This document shows, piece by piece, positions 1 to 12,000 of a stretch of DNA of 64,000 nt (its first letter is position 1; the number at the start of each line of letters is the position of its first letter). Position numbers and translations under genes: made by a program. Source of the stretch: Hyparrhenia diplandra (taxonomy: Eukaryota > Streptophyta > Magnoliopsida > Poales > Poaceae); assembly GCA_015847255.1 (NCBI GenBank), contig JADLZK010008236.1, positions 1-64,000 on the forward strand. The letters run 5' to 3'. The notes beneath the pieces are model-generated. The model was given only the letters and a program-made list of their open reading frames with translations. It ran no database searches and had not been told where the DNA came from.

Positions 1-389
1 TAAGCCTCCCAAAGTTGGTAAGAAGTGGGTGGCGTGGGCCACCAGAGCTAGGGAACAAGACGATAGGCGTGAATCGAAAGAAAGGGACGGCGTGAATCGT
101 GGCACCAAATCCTGCATGCTCGGAAGTAAGCCTACAAATACTTGATACTATTCCTACATAGCTAGTTAAATTTAAACGAACTTAAATTAAAATGTAATAT
201 GTATTTAATTTTGGGACAAAAATGAGTATGTTTTATATGAACGGGTGTCACGGTAATAAAACTGAAAACAAAAGTGATAATCACAGTCACAATATTCACT
301 CAGCAAATAGAGAATTAGAATAATCCAAAAAACACACACATCAAACATCAATTTTTTTCCCCGTTTCTTGCTATTCCTCGTCCTCTCTA

Positions 390-1751
390 TCTCTTCCAGG
401 TGGGCCCCCACGCACGGAGCTTCCAGCTCCAAGGTGAACGCATTCAGCATTCGGCCACTCCAGTCCCCGTCCCTCTACCCACTGCCCACCTATCGCACCC
501 GCCGGCCTTCCTCCGTCTTCCCCGACCAGCGTGCTCAGCCGCACCTTCCTGCTCGGTTAGTTACCCCCGCCCGTTGCTCTCTTCCCCTTTCTTGGATCGC
601 TCGAGCGAGGCTGGCCTAGGTTAATGGTCGCGGGTCACGACCAGTGGGGCTCGCTGGTTCTTCGGCCCGCGCCGGGGACGGTCGTTTAGAGAAATGTTGC
701 CTTTTGTTAGTCGTGCTGGAGGGTTAGTGCCGCCTAATCCGGTAGGATTCTGGGGATTAGTGTTGATGGTGAGGCTAGGTTTATGCAGCTGCGGCCACAT
801 GCTTGCCATTATTTTAATCGATTGGGAAAAGGAAGTGATCTTTGTGGACAAGTTGCAATATTTTAACGGATGGTGGGGCTTTCTGCATGTATCTTGTGTC
901 CGAACTTTTGATCCCTGCATTAACAAACCGAACAAATTTAACATGCGTGTATATTTTAATCGATTTGTGAAGAGGTGGAAGAGTTGCTGGGTTTTGCCTA
1001 GGCGCCCACCACTAATAAATCTTTTCTATTAGACATTGATGTTCTGGTTCTCTGTTTTCATGTACTTGTCCTTATTGTGTTGTATGTTTGCATTTGCATA
1101 GGATGGCCAAATCTAAGATCCTTTTTTTGGGGGACAAATATAAAATTCTGATTACCATCCCATCCTTTTGTGTGCAGTTGTCACCTGAACGATTCCTATT
1201 TAACAGTTCCTGTATCGGGGCTGGCTGACTTGATTAGCTAATAAGTGGTGAGTAAATTATGCCTTTTGTGTTGATAGAACTGCAAACAAACTTTTTCTCT
1301 TTTCGGTGTGGGTCCTTGTACCCCTTTTGATTTGTTAATATATATACAAAAAAATTAGGTAGGGAACTTCCTTGCTGCCCCCTCAAAAATAGAAAGTATG
1401 AACAAACATGGTCAAATCATCACAAGAAACAAGTAATGGGATAATGGCACAGTCAGTCCAAGATTTATTTACCATTTTATCTGGAGCTAGCTCCAGTCCA
1501 ATCAATGTCACAGTTACAAGACTTAGACTTGAACTGTTGTTTGAGCTTTATTGTTTTGTTTTGTTATGTCATGTTCAATTCTGCTGGAAGTCAACATAAA
1601 TTCATATCCTTCTATTCTGAAATCTTGAATCATATTTGTGGTTAACGCTTGCTATCATAGTAGAATCCTTGTGTAATTGTTAGGTTCATCTAAAGTTTTG
1701 TCAGAGGCGCATATTTTGTTACCAACAATGTATTCTTTTTTATACATGCAG
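390..1751 (+). other. Leader exon and leader intron of DnaJ-DUF3444 copy 1
   Basis: A GC-rich, CT-rich leader (about 390-555) ends at a plausible donor (CTCG then GTTAGT, GT at 556-557). The next good acceptor is a run of T followed by ATACATGCAG, with AG at 1750-1751, 38 bases before the coding start. The same layout (GC-rich leader, roughly 1.0-1.4 kb intron, ACATGCAG acceptor just upstream of the CDS) recurs at copies 3, 4 and 5, which supports the model. The transcription start was not identified. The intron also holds a degenerate LINE-tail-like motif at 1358-1379. Confidence 0.55.
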
Positions 1752-1789
1752 TAAATGCAAAAGTTGTATGGAATAAATTGCAAGATAGC

Positions 1790-4721
1790 ATGATGGAATG
1801 CAATAGAGAAGAAGCCGTCAGGGCTAGAAGAATTGCTTTAAAGAAGTTGGAGAAAAGAGATTTTTCTGGAGCCCAAAAGGTTGCACTTCAGGCTCAAAGG
1901 CTTTATCCACAGCTTGAGAACTTATCCCATTTGTTAACTATCTGTAAAGTGTGCTGTGCTGCTGAGGCAAAGATCAACAGACAGTTGGATTGGTATGGTA
2001 TTCTTCAAGTACAGGTAAAAGCGGACAACACAGTGATAAGGAAGCAATATGATGAACTTGCATTTTGGCTTCATCCCAAAAAAAATACTCTTCCTGGTGC
2101 TGAAGCTGCTTTCAAATTGGTTTCCGAAGCTCATATGATATTGTCTGATCATGTGAAGCGATCTATCTATGACATCAAAAGACAGACTGCAGGGCTATCA
2201 GACATAACTCTTGGAAAAAGAAGTGGGGCTAGACACGTACAACCATATGATTGTGCAACTGTTTTCTGGACCGTATGTCCACACTGTCAGAAGCGTTTTG
2301 TCTACTACCAGCGGAACTTTTTGGCCATCTGTGATACTTGTGGCAAAAATTTCTTTGCGTTTAAGTTGTGTGAGCAGGCTGTGCCCTCGAGATTCCTGTC
2401 ACTTGCACCTGATAATTCTCAAGTTCCACTACAAATGGTTTCATGTCAACAACGCAGTGTCCCGGATCAACTGATACAGTACACTGAGTTTCGTTCTACA
2501 GGAAGGAGCATGGATTCCGAACCAAGACTGGATTCCACATGTCCTGAGCAACATATAACAAGGGTTGGAATCTCAGGTGTTCATGGGAAAGGTAGTTCAG
2601 AGACAAGAAGCAATGTAGTTCACTGTTCAGTGAGAGACCAATCTCAAGCTTCATCACCTTCTGTGGACAAAGGTGCAACTGGAAGTATGATGTTAGAATC
2701 TCCTGCTTCAGATGTTGTTGTCAACCAGAACTTTGGTAGAGAAGATAGATCTACAGTTCCAAATGCTACGGGGTCATGCAATAATGTTCAGATGTTTGGC
2801 AAGAGGAGGCATGATGATTGTGTGGACAGTGGCCACAGGATGGACTCTTGTATCGATAAGAGGCAACGTAATGACAGTTCACTTTCTGTTGCTGATTCCA
2901 CTAATGACAAAATGTATAATGATGATCTTGACAAATATGTTTCTGACACCATGGACAGCCAAGGCGAAGGAAATGCAACACATGAAGGTAGTCAGCAAAA
3001 GTATAAGGAGACAGCTACTGATATTGCTAATCAGACGCATGACAATCCTATTCCTGGGTTTGCCTATGACTGCACTGTTAGCACCCGCAGCAGGGACTCT
3101 TGTAACAATGACAGGCAAAGGAAGGACAATTCACTTGCTGATGATAAAGTGTGTAGTGATAATGTTGCTGGTAATGAGAATCAAGCTGCTGAACCTGTTC
3201 CAAGCACATTGGACAGCCAAGTTGAGAGAAATGCAACACAAGAAGGTAGTCAGAAAAAGTACACGAAGGAAGGAACAAATATTGCTAATGAAACGCATTA
3301 TAATCCTGTGATTACCTATGAGCTTCCAAATTTCTTTGACTTCGGAACGTTAAGAAAAGTTAATAGGATAGCAGTTAATCAAATTTGGGCAATTTATGAT
3401 GATCATGATTGCATGCCAAGAAATTATGCTCAGATAAATCACGTCGATGCTTCCTACAATAATGTTCAGTTGACTTGGCTGGAACACAGCACAATGAATT
3501 TACAAGAGACCAGATGGACTCGTAAAGAATTGCCTGTTGCATGTGGAAACTTCTGCTTAGGAGAGACATGTGTCCTAGAAGACCCATCCATGTACTTATC
3601 TCATAGAGTTTCATGGGTAGCTGGCAAAAATCGGAATTCTTTTGAAATTCATCCGAAGAAAGGCGAGATATGGGCCATTTACAAAGAATCATGTTTTCTG
3701 CAGAGCCGAGACACTGATAATCATCATTCTGTTGACTTTGATGTTGTGGAAGTTTTTGATGACTCAAACTCAATGAGTATTGGTATTATTGTTTTCCGTT
3801 GGTCAAAATTGAAGGCTTTGTGAGCCTATTTGCGGAGCCCAAGGATAAAACTCATATTTTGATATCATCGAGTGAGCTAGTTCGATTTTCTCACAATATA
3901 CCTTATTATAGAACAAATGGAACGGAAATGGCATGTGTAGGAGGGTTACTGGAACTGGATACTGGTGCTCTTCCTCGTCACTTAGCCGCAGTGTATCCTT
4001 CTATGACTCTGGATTATTTCATTGATCTCAACAAGGACAAAGTCACTGATTTTGTCGATATTACATATCCTGATTCTGAATTCTACAATTTCGACGAAGA
4101 CCGCTCGTGTGAGAAGTTTGAGCGTGGGCAAATTTGGGCTCTCTACAGCAGTACTGATACATTTCCCAACCTCTATGGTTGGATATACAACGTTGAGAAG
4201 AAACCATTCAATGTACATTGGATGTGGCTCGAGACTTTTCCTCAGGGGGTAGATAAGCATTGGTTGGAGCAGGAAGTCCCTGTGAGCTGTGGTCAATTTG
4301 TGATCGGGAATTCAACAACTGAGCATGGTGAAACCTGTGTTTTCTCCCATTTAGTGGAAAGCAAGTGGGAAATCGGTGCAAAGCGGCAGGTCAATATTCT
4401 TCCAAGGTAGGTGAGGTATGGGCCATCTACAAGAACTGGGCACCTGGCTGGGTTCCTTCCAGTAAAGATCATCCTGCCACGTATGCCATTGGCGAGATCA
4501 AAATGTGTACTGAAACTACCACTCTGTTTGCTTTCCTGACCAAAGTTGATGGCCACCTCTCTGTGTTCAAGCCTGATGTGCAGAAAGGAGCACTGGAGGT
4601 ACCAAGGAAAGAGAACCTTAGGTTTTCTCATCGGATACCATCATTTCGCCTGACAAAAGAGAATGGTGGCAAGCTCTGTGGCTTTTGTGAGCTTGACCCT
4701 GCTGCTATTCCAAACCTTTAG
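1790..4721 (+). CDS. DnaJ-like protein with zinc ribbon and two DUF3444 domains, copy 1 (frame-disrupted)
   Basis: The start is the ATG ATG at 1790/1793, matching the other copies; an in-frame TTG at 1778 is not a plausible start. Residues 67-130 form a J domain (DWYGILQV, then YDELAFWLHP), but HPD is replaced by HPK (2072-2080), so Hsp70 stimulation is doubtful. A Cys4 zinc ribbon follows (CPHC at about residue 163 and CDTC at about 181). A Ser/Asp-rich linker leads to two DUF3444 domains (nt about 3325-3985 and 4066-4715, with repeated QIWA(I/L)Y, FSH and ELDPAA motifs). Compared with copy 3 there are two one-base deletions. One near 3796 stops the first frame at 3823; one near 4407 stops the second frame at 4410; the third frame ends at 4721. 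Restored length would be about 977 residues. It is either a young pseudogene or an assembly artefact. Members of this plant family are generally uncharacterised; a nuclear role is often assumed but is not shown here. Confidence 0.75.
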
Positions 4722-5265
4722 GAAGGATCTTCCCTGAATCACTGGTTTTGATGCCTATCTCAAGACTGTAAGGGCAAATGTGTCAACTTCTAGGGTGTTC
4801 TCTTTAGCTTATTAGCTCAACCTATTCATGTATCCAGAACCATGCTGTGTTCTGTTGATATATATCCTCCTCTGTGGTAGACATGCTGTGGAAACTGAAT
4901 TGTTGCAGTACTGGTATTTGAATGTGTTTCTTTGAACCCTTATATTGTGTATTTTCTTCTAGGTCTGGATTTCTTATATTTCTGTAGCTTCTCTCCTATG
5001 GTTTTGATTGCTTTTCGCAAATGCAGAATAGTAAGCGCTGCTGCAAAAATATGCTTTTAATATATTTCCATTCAGAAACATCTGGTGTTACTTTTGGGTG
5101 CTGGATACTTGATGTGTCAATCAAATGTCTGCTTCACAAATCATAATGCTAACATTGGCTTGTTGGTTTGGTCGAGTGACCAAATATATGAATATTCTTG
5201 AGAAACTCTGTAGCACAAAATTTTCAACTATACTGTGACGATCCCAAGTTAAATTACTGGGATGA
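4722..5265 (+). other. 3' flank of copy 1, shared with copy 3
   Basis: No coding sequence is seen. The stretch matches the downstream flank of copy 3 (16890-17460) through shared phrases such as TATTCATGTATCCAGAA and CTTGATGTGTCAATCAA. It therefore belongs to the duplicated unit and probably contains the 3' UTR. It ends at the left target duplication of a truncated LINE insertion. Confidence 0.6.
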
Positions 5266-5467
5266 ACCAAGGCCAAAGGACACAAATTCATCCACCTTAG
5301 TACTTGGAGAGATAGCCTTCATGTATAACTTTTGCACTTTTTTTGCTTTGGGCCTGGCAGCCCTGTAACATGTACATATTCCATTCTTTCATTTAATTGA
5401 AAATAAAAAAAAAAAAGGTAGGGGGCTCCCCTGCCGCTTCGGTCAAAAAAAAAAAATACTGGGATGA
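5255..5467 (+). mobile_element. 5'-truncated LINE tail with 11-bp target-site duplication
   Basis: The 11-mer TACTGGGATGA occurs at 5255-5265 and again at 5457-5467, bracketing a 191-bp insert. The insert ends in an A-rich run, a GGTAGGGG...CCCCTGCC hairpin (5417-5435), a short GC box and a terminal oligo-A. The same tail ends the LINE at 52787. This is a classic target-primed insertion that kept only the 3' end. Confidence 0.85.
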
Positions 5468-8400
5468 TAGCTCTATGCTGCTTGTATTTTCCGATATTGC
5501 TTCAGCGTGCTCTTTCCTTCATTACTAATTATTTCCTTGGATGCAAAAGTTGGTGACTATCCCTGTATTATCATAATTAAAAGTAACATTTTGCTATTAC
5601 CTTTACATGAAAGAAAATATAAAGGTATTAAGTCCTAAATCCTTGTTTCTCTACATGCACTTTTCTGTTTCTCTCTTGACTAGCTTCAATTGAAATTTGT
5701 TTTTAAGAACAGGGTTGAACATTTTTTGGCCACATTTCCACAATTCTTTAGTTTTCTGTTGAAAGAAAAGGAATGAACGGTGACAGAAGTTTCATTTCTC
5801 AGCAGTGTACTTTTGAAGTTTATCAATCAATTTACATTATCTCCTAGGGCCATATGGTTGTGTCCAATTTTTAGACCAACACTGCAGTCTGCAGATAGCT
5901 TTGTTGGCTGCTAGGTGCTGAGAACAAATACATCCATGGGCACAAAGGTTAAACGATAGATGAGACATTTGTAGCTTCTCTCTCTCTAATCTACTAGTCC
6001 GGTTTCATGTTTAGTTACTGTCATGATGTGATTATATAAAGTTGGATCCATCAATGTAGATTTAGGCACTTAGCTACAAACAACTGACCAGTAATTCAGA
6101 GCACCAATAACTCTACATGGTTTGATACTTTGACCACTGGTTCATCATAGTTCTTGCTGTTATACAGTGACATACAAAAAAAAAGGCTTCACATTTATGT
6201 TTGTGGGTTCTGCCATACTTGTGTAATGTATGATTACAAAATGTAACTGCTTTTATATTAGAGAAAAGAAAGGAAAAACAATTTGAATAGCTTTACCAAC
6301 AGAAATCTAACTTTGTCAGAATATTGGAAGTTCTTTCATTTAAATGTGCTTACTTTCAGTTCCTACAACTGATAACTTTCTAAAGTAGTAGCAGATACCT
6401 GCAGCAGGTAAGTGTTGGAATTCCGTGCTGAATAATGAGCGCACGCATACATTAAGGTTAAATGTACATCTAGGTTTTTGGAACTTCAATTATTTAAGGA
6501 GAGAGGTAATTTCAGTCTAGGTTCTTAATTACATTTGTACATCTGTGCTTTTGGAAATGTATTAAAGGTTGTTAGTACACTGATCAGAGCTCTCAGTGTG
6601 AATTGTTTAGTAATCCTAATTAGTAATTAGGCCTAGGTCTCATCAGGAGTTATGGCTGCTGGGATAAATTTTCAGACCTTGTTGATCTTTTTTGACTTTA
6701 CAAATTTCAGTTTGTTGAGATCAATTCTTTTGGCAATTTCCCTTTGATGCTAACTAATTCCTTGACATTATACTATCTTTTATTTTATATGTTTATAAAG
6801 ATCACACCAGAGGAGCAAGAGGTTGACCTGTACTGATTATGGCCACCATAACTGTCATGCTCCACAATGAGTACGACATTGTTGCCTACTCTGATCAAGA
6901 GCGGTGGGGGAGGCACAGTAGCAGCAGCGTGGGTATTGTTCGATTTCTGCTTGTTTCCCTGATTCTCTCCGTGTACAAGTGTACCTTCGCCTCTAAGACC
7001 ACACACATTTTTCTGCATACTGTAACAACAAATATTTTTCACCTCTATACAATGTGTCATAATGATATCTCAGTATGGGAGTGGAATGGCTCTGCTTATA
7101 TGCTTATAGTGAAGGTGCTGAAGCAGCTGAATGGTTGCCACTTTTTTTTTTTTTTGGTGGGGGGGCTGGGGGAATCGACTGGTGCGCATTAAGGAAGGTG
7201 CAAAACTTTGTTTCAACAGCCTTTCCATTTACCTGGAATATATTGCTAGATGAGATCTGCTTTGTTTAGGGACATCTTTGATTTTACTAGCTGACTGTCC
7301 CTGACTTGCAGTGATATATTTTCCCCATGCTTCCTCTGTTCCTCAAACTATATTGCAATGCTATATTTGCAAAGCTTGTCCAATTATCGAATAATTCAAA
7401 AGCTTCAATTAAATTATATATAAATCTGAATTTCCTTCGTACTAATCAGTGAGGACCCCGTCAGTTGAAATGCCATTTTCTTCTGGGCTATTAAACAGTC
7501 AGGTATGTCAATTCTTCCTGTATCCTTTTGAAGTTAGGAACAGGGTATCGAACATAGCATTTGCTTGCTCCCTTTGTGACCCGCTGCTGGAAAGAAGCTT
7601 ATCAAATCAAAATTGGAAAAGGGAAGAAACTCTATCCTCACCTATTGAAATAAATTTCAGAATTAGCAGTTACTATATCCTTTCAACCCTGTCACTTAAT
7701 CAGAGTCCCATGACCTGTCTATGGTTGATTGCTTATATCTGAATTTTGGTTTCTAGCATCTAGCTTTGTTGACAAAACATTCTGTTCACATCAATATCTA
7801 GCATGTTCAACTTGTTCACAGAAAAAAAGTGCATATCTGTGTTTCAACTGGATTATTTGTATCCCTTGTTAATCAAAGTTCGATCTATTGGTATTGTTGA
7901 ATGTTTATGTTCATGTTGTGTGCCTCCTCGATGCACCACTTGAATCGAAGTCGCTCCCCTCTGATCTGTATTGTTTTATTGAAATGAATCTTTGAGCAGC
8001 AAACTTCAAGTATGAGTTGTCTACAGGTTGAGGAGGGTTAATCATTACTCCCAGATCTATAGTGAAAGTAACATTTGATAAAAGCAAATTATCATAGCTT
8101 GAACTGAATTAGTTTTTAAGAGCAATTGCTGGCTTAGTCGGTTGTTCAGTTGTAGAGCTACATCCAAGTTGAGACGATGTACATTTTTTTTTTTTTTTTT
8201 TTTTTTTGCAATTCACACATTCTCAAATGAAAACAAAACCGTAAAACCCCATGCCATCTACAAGGACCAGGCTATGATCATATTGTCTCTTATCAATACT
8301 ATTTTGCAGAGAAAGAAAAGGAAGAAAGTTTCACATAGAGCAGTGCTGTACTTTTTTTCCTTACAAAAACATATCTGCTTACATCAGTTACATTGATACC

Positions 8401-9801
8401 TGAATGGGAACTGTATGATTTTACCAAAGCAAAATTGCATGTCATATTTCAATATACAGTTAAGAATTCCATAAAAACATTCCCGATATCACCCTGGTTT
8501 AAGGATCCAGCTTTAATTTTTACTATGTTATCCAAGAAAAAAGGAAGTAGAAGTCCTCTGGTGTTCTGCTGTAACTCTGCTTTACCATTTTGGTTCAGAG
8601 ACAAAGCAAGTGTTGCTTGATTGGACGAGATTGCTGAAAAAAATATTAGGTGCTCAATTTGAGTTTTTGATTTCTCCACATGCTTAAAGTATTCGGCCTC
8701 CCTAATAGTTTATTTGCTCCTGTTTAGTGATTATTCAGAATATAGTTGTTTCCTGGTATTTTTTAACAAAAAACTGATGCAGGCAATGAAGGAAGACAAT
8801 GCTGAATTCTGAAAAAATTACTTAATGTGACCCCTCACCAGCATTATATTCGTACTATGAAGTTGCTCAAGTGCTCAACGCAGATAAGCACACTTCCAGT
8901 CAACAGCCTTCTCCCTATATATATAAGTTTCAGACCTTGAATATAAGTTTCAGACCTTGAATATGTTTTCTGATCAAGTTTGCAACAAGTATCATTTGGA
9001 GCTGCCCATCCACTTGGGGATCACTGTAATGGCCTACTGGTCCAGTAGGAGTTGCGTTGATGACCCATTGGTTACCAAGGAGGGTCATCACACATTTCAT
9101 GTGATCTTGGTGTGCAGTGTGCTGATGGAAAATCAACTTAGCTCAAGTCATGTAGCCATTTGCTGAGTCAAAGCTTCCGTTGGTTGCTTTGCTGTCTAAG
9201 GTCAGGTAGTACAGAAGCTGGATGAGATTTCTAGCACTGTGGATCCTCGGCCATGGGATTGTATCTGGCAATCAGTAAATTTCTTCACCCTTGCACACTC
9301 AATAAATTATATATTGTTTTTTTCTAATAAGTTTGCATCCACTGCCTAGCAGTCTTGCAGATCATGTGTTGTGATAACATTGAAGGGAATGAAGGGTGTT
9401 GTGCAGGTTCCATATGAGCAAAATGAGAAATCCTCCGTGATGCTGATATCATAATTCTGCACCTTGCTGGAATGCGGGTCCCATCGTTTCCTAAACAGAG
9501 GCTACACTTTTCTGCACATTCCACATCAAGAGTTAACTTCCAAATTGGTTGGAAAGGCCAAGAGGTATGGATCTAAGCACCATTATGCAAAATTATAAAT
9601 GGATCTATGCGAACGTGTACGTGCATTTATGTATGTATATATGAAAAATCTTCATCATACAAGCTGACAATCTTTGATCACAGAATGAATATTGCCACAA
9701 TAGTATATGTGAGTATATGAAGGCAGAAATAAATTGATCTAAGATATGCCATCGTCCATTCCTACTTATTTGTTGTTGTAGCTAGTTTTATAATGTTAAC
9801 A
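5468..9801. other. Intergenic spacer with no recognisable gene
   Basis: AT-rich DNA with short ORFs only and no family match that I can recognise. It contains a T-tract at 7141-7156, a long T-tract at about 8168-8207 and an exact 20-bp tandem duplication (8921-8940 and 8941-8960). From about 9780 onward it aligns with the upstream intron of copy 4 (about 21100 onward), so the leader intron of pseudogene copy 2 begins there or earlier. I could not identify a GC-rich leader exon for copy 2. Confidence 0.5.
8921..8960. repeat. Exact 20-bp tandem duplication
   Basis: ATATAAGTTTCAGACCTTGA occurs twice back to back. Confidence 0.9.
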
Positions 9802-9853
9802 AACTTCTGTTAAAGCCACTTCAAAAAAAAAAAAAAAAAAAACTTCTGTTAAA
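9801..9853 (+). mobile_element. Micro-retroinsertion: 8 bases plus poly(A) with about 13-bp target duplication
   Basis: AACTTCTGTTAAA stands at 9802-9814 and 9841-9853. Between the two copies is only GCCACTTC followed by about 18 A. The homologous site upstream of copy 4 (about 21120-21133) has a single AACTTCTGTCAAA, so it is a natural empty site. This is the expected product of extremely 5'-truncated target-primed reverse transcription. Confidence 0.8.
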
Positions 9854-10212
9854 TCCTCAAGATCTACAAAAAATGGTGAAGGCAATTTTAGGTTTAATTA
9901 TAGTGTAATTGTATCTTGCTAACCGAGTCCAATAAAAGGCGTAGGTCTAAATCACTGATTGTGCACTATTACTCTGGTCTTATTGGCAGTAAACTTCAAT
10001 GCAATAAGTGATACTACAGTTCTATTCAATCTATCCTAATTTTTGATGCACATGACATATAGGTGGTTGATGATACGATGTCCTCTGCATTAGCAGTATC
10101 CTTGTTGTAGAATTAACATGTTTTTTTTGATTTGTAGGGTTCAACTACTAATACTTTATCATAGGTGCATATACTCTTTCTATTACTAACAGGCTGATGC
10201 TTGTATACATGC

Positions 10213-10920
10213 AGGAACCGCTGAATTGAAATGTTATCTGGGACAGCTTTCTAGACACTATGGTGGAATGGAACAGAGAAGAAGCCTTAAGGGCCAGAAG
10301 AATTGCTTTAAAGAAGCTATAAAATAAAGATTTTCTTGGTGCAAGAAGGATTTCCCTTCAAGCTCGAAGACTTTGTCCCCATGAGAACTTATCCCAGTTG
10401 TTAATTGTCTGTAAGTGTACTGTATGGTATTCTCCAGGTAGAAGTTACAGCAGATGGCAAGGTCATAACAAAAGACTCTCTTCCTGTTGCTGAAGCTACT
10501 TTCAAGTTAGTTTCAGAAGCTCATGAAATATTGCATGATCATTTGAAACGATCTCTGTATGACATTAGAAGACAGCATGCTTCCACAGAAGTGGTGGGAA
10601 ATGTCAAGCGGCAGTCAGGCATGGCTCATGCAACTAAATGTAATGTGGCTGGACGTATGGCACTAAAGTGATTTCACAATGGTGTTCTTTACTATATATG
10701 TCCTCATTGTCAGAAATGATTTATCTACAACCAACGGAACTTTTTAGTCAGTAGTGATGGCTGTGGCAAAAAAAAAAAAGTTATTTGCATTCAAGCTGAA
10801 CGAGCAAGCTGTGCCCTCGAGAGCCTTGGAGATACCGTCACAAGAGGACCTGAGGTTTTTACATTGGATACCATCATTCCTTCTTACAGACAAGAGCCGC
10901 TGTTCCTAACAGATGGATCT
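10213..10920 (+). pseudogene. DnaJ-DUF3444 copy 2, internally deleted pseudogene
   Basis: The acceptor (AG 10213-10214) and the start (ATG 10260, MVEWNREEAL) match copy 4. Codon 21 is TAA (10320-10322) where copy 4 has CAA. Two deletions follow: one removes the segment leading into DWYG, and one removes the HPD-like part of the J domain. A damaged zinc ribbon is still visible at about 10670-10790. It then jumps at about 10835 from the post-ribbon AVPSR motif straight to the C-terminal end of a DUF3444 domain (PSQEDLRF-like, then IPSFLLTD). The linker and most DUF3444 sequence, roughly 2-3 kb relative to copy 4, is missing. No function is expected. Confidence 0.9.
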
Positions 10921-12000
10921 TTCCCTAATTGCTGCTGTCTCAACGGCAAATGTCTGAACATACTATTGTCTGTTGCTATTCTCTGTAAACTGAGGACAGC
11001 CACACTGTCGTGGTACTGGTATCTGATTAGGTCCTGAGTGTTTGTGGTGGTTATTTGACTTGGCCATTTTTTATCTCATGTAATTTCTCGTGCATTTTGC
11101 TGCGAATTCGTTGACCAGAACTCTGAAATAGGTGTTCAACTGTTCCTGGTATTCCTTTTGAGAGTGCTGGTGGGGCTATTGTTAATTCATTTCCTTTTCT
11201 TCACTGTGGAGGCTATATATCATATCATGCTCTATGGGGAGTGACAGAAAAATGGTCTTAACAGGAGGAGAGTGACATAAATATTGCATAAAAAAAGGCA
11301 ATACGCCTTTGGAAGCAACAGGAGACATATTAGCGTTTTGGAGATAGGATATTTTTTTCCCCTTATCTTAACACAAGAAAAGTCAATATATAACTCCATC
11401 CAGTTATTATTACAAAATGCTTTGAGGATTTAACCAAAACCTGATAAAACTTTAAAAGCTCTAATTGTCAATAAATGTTTTCATTTGATAATACCATGCT
11501 TTAGTTTATTGGATGCTATAACAATATTCTAACATGGAAAACAATGGCTAGTAGTGAAAAACTACAAGAAAAGTCAAAGACTCAAAGTGACAGTACAGTA
11601 CATTATGATTGAAGATATACAAGGAGTATTAAAATGGCCTGGTAGACCGCATCATATATACTCCAGAAATTAATTTGTTCATGGACAAATTTTTTCTCCA
11701 GAAATTAATTCTTTTAAGGGCAGACAGAGTATATACTAAATTGGCCCAGGGTCAAGTCGGACTATACCATCATATCATAGAATTGTAAAGTTAAAAATCA
11801 TAAAAACATGAAAGATCTCTGTTCCCCATTAAAATCAGATTATTATTACACTAAACAGGTGTGGTTACTGCACTGTTTAGATTATTACATCACAAAAAAT
11901 CTGATGATGAAAATGTGGATGGGTACCATCCCTCCGTACAAGAAAAAAAAAGCACCAGAAGGGCAAAATGTCATTTACTGCGCACCACCAACCTCCTCTG
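10920..12000. other. Shared 3'-flank module, first copy, and spacer
   Basis: No gene is seen. From about 10965 the sequence (TGTTGCTATTCTCTGTA...GACAGCCACACT) is repeated downstream of the orphan fragment (about 18080) and again at about 26268. All three copies run for several hundred bases into the leader region of the next array gene. A small direct repeat, CTCCAGAAATTAATT, occurs twice near 11661 and 11697. Confidence 0.6.

Noticed and set aside
1778..1789. Start of copy 1 at TTG 1778 (also TTG at 13938 and 29058 for copies 3 and 5)
   Set aside because: Nuclear plant genes use ATG; an ATG 12-24 bases downstream aligns across copies as MECN.
2712..3311. 199-codon ORF in another frame of copy 1, and similar ORFs at 14857 and 29617
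   Set aside because: Shadow frames of the linker. Only the end of the 29617 frame (about 29815-30165) matters, because the true frame of copy 5 passes through it between two indels.
8168..8207. Long T-tract as the tail of a minus-strand retroelement
   Set aside because: No flanking duplication or recognisable element body to its right.
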